A stretch of DNA of 27,806 nt from Berkiella_A sp964633725 (GTDB lineage Bacteria > Pseudomonadota > Gammaproteobacteria > Berkiellales > Berkiellaceae). Position numbers and translations under genes: made by a program. Under the pieces are notes generated by a model. That model saw nothing but the letters and a program-made list of their open reading frames with translations. It did no database searches and was not told the origin of the DNA. The number at the start of each line of letters is the position of its first letter. The first letter of the stretch is position 1. Below, piece by piece: positions 25,398-27,806 of this stretch. The stretch is taken from assembly GCA_964633725.1 (NCBI GenBank), contig CAZWHY010000043.1:1-27806 (forward strand). The letters run 5' to 3'.

Positions 25398-25482
25398 TGG
25401 TGCCGAAGGCCGGACTCGAACCGGCACAGCTTTCGCCACTACCCCCTCAAGATAGCGTGTCTACCAATTCCACCACTTCGGC
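25398..25482 (-). tRNA. tRNA-Leu (GAG)
   Basis: 85 nt with encoded CCA and the long variable arm of class II tRNAs. The 7-bp acceptor stem GCCGAAG/CTTCGGC is perfect. The anticodon loop TTGAGGG gives anticodon GAG at 25446-25448, closed by a five-pair stem with one G-U. It lies 20 nt after secG and is probably co-transcribed with tpiA and secG; the same tpiA-secG-tRNA-Leu-nuo order is known in Legionella-type genomes. Confidence 0.96.
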
Positions 25483-25502
25483 AATATGAGGTAATTAAAT
25501 TT

Positions 25503-25865
25503 TTAGTCAGGTATATCTGATGGGCTGGCGTCACTCGCGCCAGTAGTATCAACATCTGCACTAGGCGCTGTGGTTGCTTCACCAGAAATTGGCACGCTAG
25601 ATACGGGTAATTCTAAAGAAGAGACTTTGTCTCCTGAACTATTCACAAGATAAGCCAACGCTAGATTGAGAATAAAAAAAACTGTGGCCAGAATAGCAGT
25701 TGTACGGCTTAAAAACCCAGTGGAACCTTGACTACCAAACACAGTTTGAGAGGCACCGCTACCAAAAGCAGCCCCTGCTTGTGCACCTTTGCCTTGTTGA
25801 ATTAAAACTAATCCAACCAAACAAACCGACACAACCATATAAATAACTAACAATATACCGTACAT
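25503..25865 (-). CDS. secG: Protein-export membrane protein SecG
   Basis: 120 aa, two membrane helices (about 3-22 and 54-72) joined by a loop with the family stretch LVLIQQGKGAQAGAAFGSGASQ shortened here to its core QQGKGAQAGAAFG. SecG is the small accessory subunit of the SecYEG translocon in the inner membrane. The last ~40 residues are a Ser/Thr/Ala/Asp-rich tail, likely disordered. ATG with AGGTAA upstream; 60 nt after tpiA and 20 nt before tRNA-Leu. Confidence 0.96.
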   Translation of the reverse strand: MYGILLVIYMVVSVCLVGLVLIQQGKGAQAGAAFGSGASQTVFGSQGSTGFLSRTTAILATVFFILNLALAYLVNSSGDKVSSLELPVSSVPISGEATTAPSADVDTTGASDASPSDIPD

Positions 25866-25925
25866 TTTAATTACCTAACTAAAAAATAATTCAAAGGGAT
25901 CTTTTCCCAAATCTAGGAACAAACC

Positions 25926-26714
25926 CTAGCGCGCTATCCTAACAGCTGCCGCACAAATTTGCACGAATTCTGCTAAATTTAATGATGCGCCCCCAATCAA
26001 ACCGCCATCAATATCGGGCATGGCAAATAATTCCGCTGCATTGTTTGCCTTTACACTTCCGCCATACAATATAGCCGTCTGCTCAGCCAATGACTCGCTT
26101 TTTTGCGCTAGAATCTCTCTGATTAATTTATGTACGGCTTGTGCTTGCTCTGGCGTGGCAGTAAGTCCTGTTCCTATCGCCCAAACTGGCTCATAGGCTA
26201 TGATGGCATGCTGCAATTCTTCAACGCTACAACGTTCTAGCACTGCGTTTAACTGCTCTTTAACCACAGCTTCTGTTTTATTCGCATCATGTTGTTCTTG
26301 CGTCTCCCCAATGCAGATAACTGGCTTTAAGTCTGCTGCAATAGCGACTTCTACTTTGGCGGCAACAACTTGGCTGTCTTCATGGCAGTATTGCCTGCGC
26401 TCAGAGTGACCAACCAGCACATGAGTACACCCCACATCTTGTAACATCCTGGCAGAGACTTGTCCCGTAAACGCGCCATCTTCATGCAAGCTTAAATCCT
26501 GGGCTCCTAACTTAATTCCTGCTGATTGCCCCGTTGCTTGCTGTCCTAACAAATTCCCCAAAGACTCTAGATAAACAGATGGAGGACATATAAATATATT
26601 ACAGCTTGCTAACATATCTGGGGTAATCGTCTCCGCTAAGCCCTTGAGTAATTCTTGGGATTGCTGCGCACTACCATTCATTTTCCAATTACCTGCAACA
26701 ACGAATTTTCTCAC
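25926..26714 (-). CDS. tpiA: Triosephosphate isomerase
   Basis: 262 aa TIM barrel interconverting dihydroxyacetone phosphate and glyceraldehyde 3-phosphate in the cytoplasm. Active-site residues: N9 and K11 (GNWKMN), H103 (VLVGHSERR), E175 (AYEPVWAIGTG, with the loop-6 hinge), and phosphate-binding GGSVKANN and GLIGGASL. The start is GTG, supported by AAGGTGG 7 nt upstream and by the N-terminus typical of the family. It appears to be transcribed from a promoter about 60 nt upstream that is back-to-back with the promoter of the divergent unknown gene. Confidence 0.98.
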   Translation of the reverse strand: MRKFVVAGNWKMNGSAQQSQELLKGLAETITPDMLASCNIFICPPSVYLESLGNLLGQQATGQSAGIKLGAQDLSLHEDGAFTGQVSARMLQDVGCTHVLVGHSERRQYCHEDSQVVAAKVEVAIAADLKPVICIGETQEQHDANKTEAVVKEQLNAVLERCSVEELQHAIIAYEPVWAIGTGLTATPEQAQAVHKLIREILAQKSESLAEQTAILYGGSVKANNAAELFAMPDIDGGLIGGASLNLAEFVQICAAAVRIAR

Positions 26715-26771
26715 AAGCTCACCACCTTAAAGTTTGTTTTCCAAATAAAATAAACCACACACTTGTTTGGG

Positions 26772-26800
26772 ATACTAACGGATAGCTTTTCTGGATTCAA
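26772..26800 (-). promoter_or_regulatory. Candidate tpiA promoter
   Basis: Minus strand: TTGAAT at 26795-26800, 17-nt spacer, TAGTAT at 26772-26777, giving a start near 26765 and a leader of about 50 nt before the GTG. The -35 touches that of the divergent promoter. Confidence 0.6.
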
Positions 26801-26830
26801 TTGACTGAATACAACTTAGTCTATTATAAA
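26801..26830 (+). promoter_or_regulatory. Candidate promoter of the divergent unknown gene
   Basis: TTGACT (26801-26806, five of six consensus), 18-nt spacer, TATAAA (26825-26830); an alternative -10 TATTAT has a 15-nt spacer. Predicted start near 26837, about 32 nt before the ATG. Confidence 0.6.
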
Positions 26831-26868
26831 TTTTAAATCACACTCTAAAACTTAACTGCGATACAACT

Positions 26869-27756
26869 ATGCTCCATGCCTTCCATAACCAAGAATTAAC
26901 CTGCTCTTCATCCTCTACCTCTACTAGTGGTGCTAGCCATACCACATCTACCCTTCCTAAGTTAGATTATACCGAAACCATATTATCAGAAGATCGCCCC
27001 TTATCTAAAAGCATCCTCCCGGCTATTATGCATATGATTACGCAAAATTTTGAACCTGCCCCCGAATTCAAAAAAAATCTGATTACGTTATTTAGCAATA
27101 GCTTTTATATTATTGACTATTTAGAAGAAAAAATTCAGGCTGGGCAAGAAATATTTAATGAAAAGGCTCTCACCGCCTCTAACATACAACACTGCTTAAC
27201 GACTTGGCATTTTTTTACCAAATTATTTGAAAAGTATAAACGAACAAAGTATTATCAAAATGCAGACACCCAAACCAGAACCCATAAATTATTCGACTAT
27301 TTGAAGGGCAGTGTATTATTAAGCATAAAATATAATACAGATGAAAATTATTGGACAAAAGATTTTGCATTATTTAATTATTGGGTTTTTCAAAATAATG
27401 ATAAAAAACATGCGACACTAAATAAAATAAGTAATAATATCTGGCATTTATTAAAAGCCTATCAAGATATTAACCATAAATTCCCATATAAATATAAATA
27501 TTCACAATATATTTACAATAGCCTCCTCAAACTATCTCGTCTTCTTGTGCGGTGGGAAAATCTGCCTTCTCTTGCCAAATTCCAATTTATAGACGACATA
27601 TACCAACATTACTGTTCTATCCACCATAATATGTGTAAACTTTTCCGTAAAAATATTATGCGGCAAGAAAGTGTTGGGATTTTCACGGAAAACTTACTAA
27701 TTTCTATTGCCCACATTGATGATATGTTAACAACTGAAGACTTAGAACAAACGTAA
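26869..27756 (+). CDS. Unrecognised protein, mostly helical, Ser/Thr-rich N-terminus
   Basis: 295 aa. I do not recognise a family. No signal peptide or membrane helix is seen. Residues 11-28 are 14/18 Ser or Thr, then comes a region that looks alpha-helical throughout, rich in Tyr, Asn, Lys, His and Ile. The last 12 residues (DDMLTTEDLEQT) hold five acidic residues, resembling the Glu/Asp-rich tail of some Dot/Icm (type IV) substrates of Legionellales; this is only a resemblance. It is the only plus-strand gene here, visibly more A/T-rich than its neighbours, and lacks a clear Shine-Dalgarno site before the ATG, though a good promoter lies upstream. It could be a lineage-specific or acquired gene, or an effector; function is unknown. 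Confidence 0.75.
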   Translation: MLHAFHNQELTCSSSSTSTSGASHTTSTLPKLDYTETILSEDRPLSKSILPAIMHMITQNFEPAPEFKKNLITLFSNSFYIIDYLEEKIQAGQEIFNEKALTASNIQHCLTTWHFFTKLFEKYKRTKYYQNADTQTRTHKLFDYLKGSVLLSIKYNTDENYWTKDFALFNYWVFQNNDKKHATLNKISNNIWHLLKAYQDINHKFPYKYKYSQYIYNSLLKLSRLLVRWENLPSLAKFQFIDDIYQHYCSIHHNMCKLFRKNIMRQESVGIFTENLLISIAHIDDMLTTEDLEQT

Positions 27757-27806
27757 GCGGTCATTTACCCCCACTCTTGACGTAACAAAAAATCAAATTT
27801 TTAAAT

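Noticed and set aside
27777..27806. TTGACG followed by an A/T-rich stretch at the right edge
   Set aside because: It could be a -35 of a promoter running off the window, but the -10 cannot be judged from the remaining bases.

Overview
The window reads as chromosomal DNA of a low- to mid-GC gammaproteobacterium, most likely of the Legionellales (Legionella/Coxiella/Berkiella-type). This rests on gene order and protein style: tpiA-secG-tRNA-Leu-nuoA..N followed by tRNA-fMet-rimP-nusA-infB-rbfA-truB-rpsO-pnp, separate nuoC and nuoD (not the fused enterobacterial form), and NuoA/NuoG sequence style. The taxonomic placement is an inference; no database was searched.

Layout. Nearly everything is on the minus strand, so read right to left. 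At the right edge an unrecognised 295-aa protein gene (26869-27756, plus strand) diverges from tpiA (26714-25926). The two appear to use back-to-back sigma70-type promoters whose -35 boxes abut at 26800/26801. tpiA is followed by secG and, 20 nt later, tRNA-Leu(GAG). A gene-free stretch (25094-25397) then holds an interspersed palindromic repeat and the leader of the 14-gene nuo operon (25093-10546). That operon encodes all subunits of proton-pumping NADH:quinone oxidoreductase: NuoE/F/G form the NADH-oxidising module, NuoB/C/D/I the quinone-reducing connection, and NuoA/H/J/K/L/M/N the membrane proton pump. Genes in it overlap or sit at most 16 nt apart, except on both sides of nuoI, where the only larger gaps are filled by heptamer-type tandem repeats.

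Next comes the initiator tRNA gene (metY position) with a good promoter, a strongly folded 3' trailer and two successive terminators/attenuators, then rimP-nusA-infB-rbfA-truB, rpsO and pnp. This is the classical transcription/translation operon, covering 30S maturation, transcription elongation, initiation factor 2, tRNA pseudouridylation, S15 and RNA decay, and it ends at a strong intrinsic terminator (1477-1512). Left of that lie a signal-peptide-bearing 2-keto-4-pentenoate hydratase-like gene and a YecN-like MAPEG membrane protein gene.

Most of the window is conserved housekeeping DNA and I found no new defence, mobile or biosynthetic system. Points worth a second look are the repeats flanking nuoI, the tRNA-fMet trailer and C1/U72 mismatch, the exported hydratase, the palindromic repeat in the nuo leader, and the unrecognised, possibly effector-like protein at the right edge. 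I moved the start codons of infB, nusA, nuoI and nuoB from the longest reading frame to internal starts on ribosome-binding-site and family evidence.
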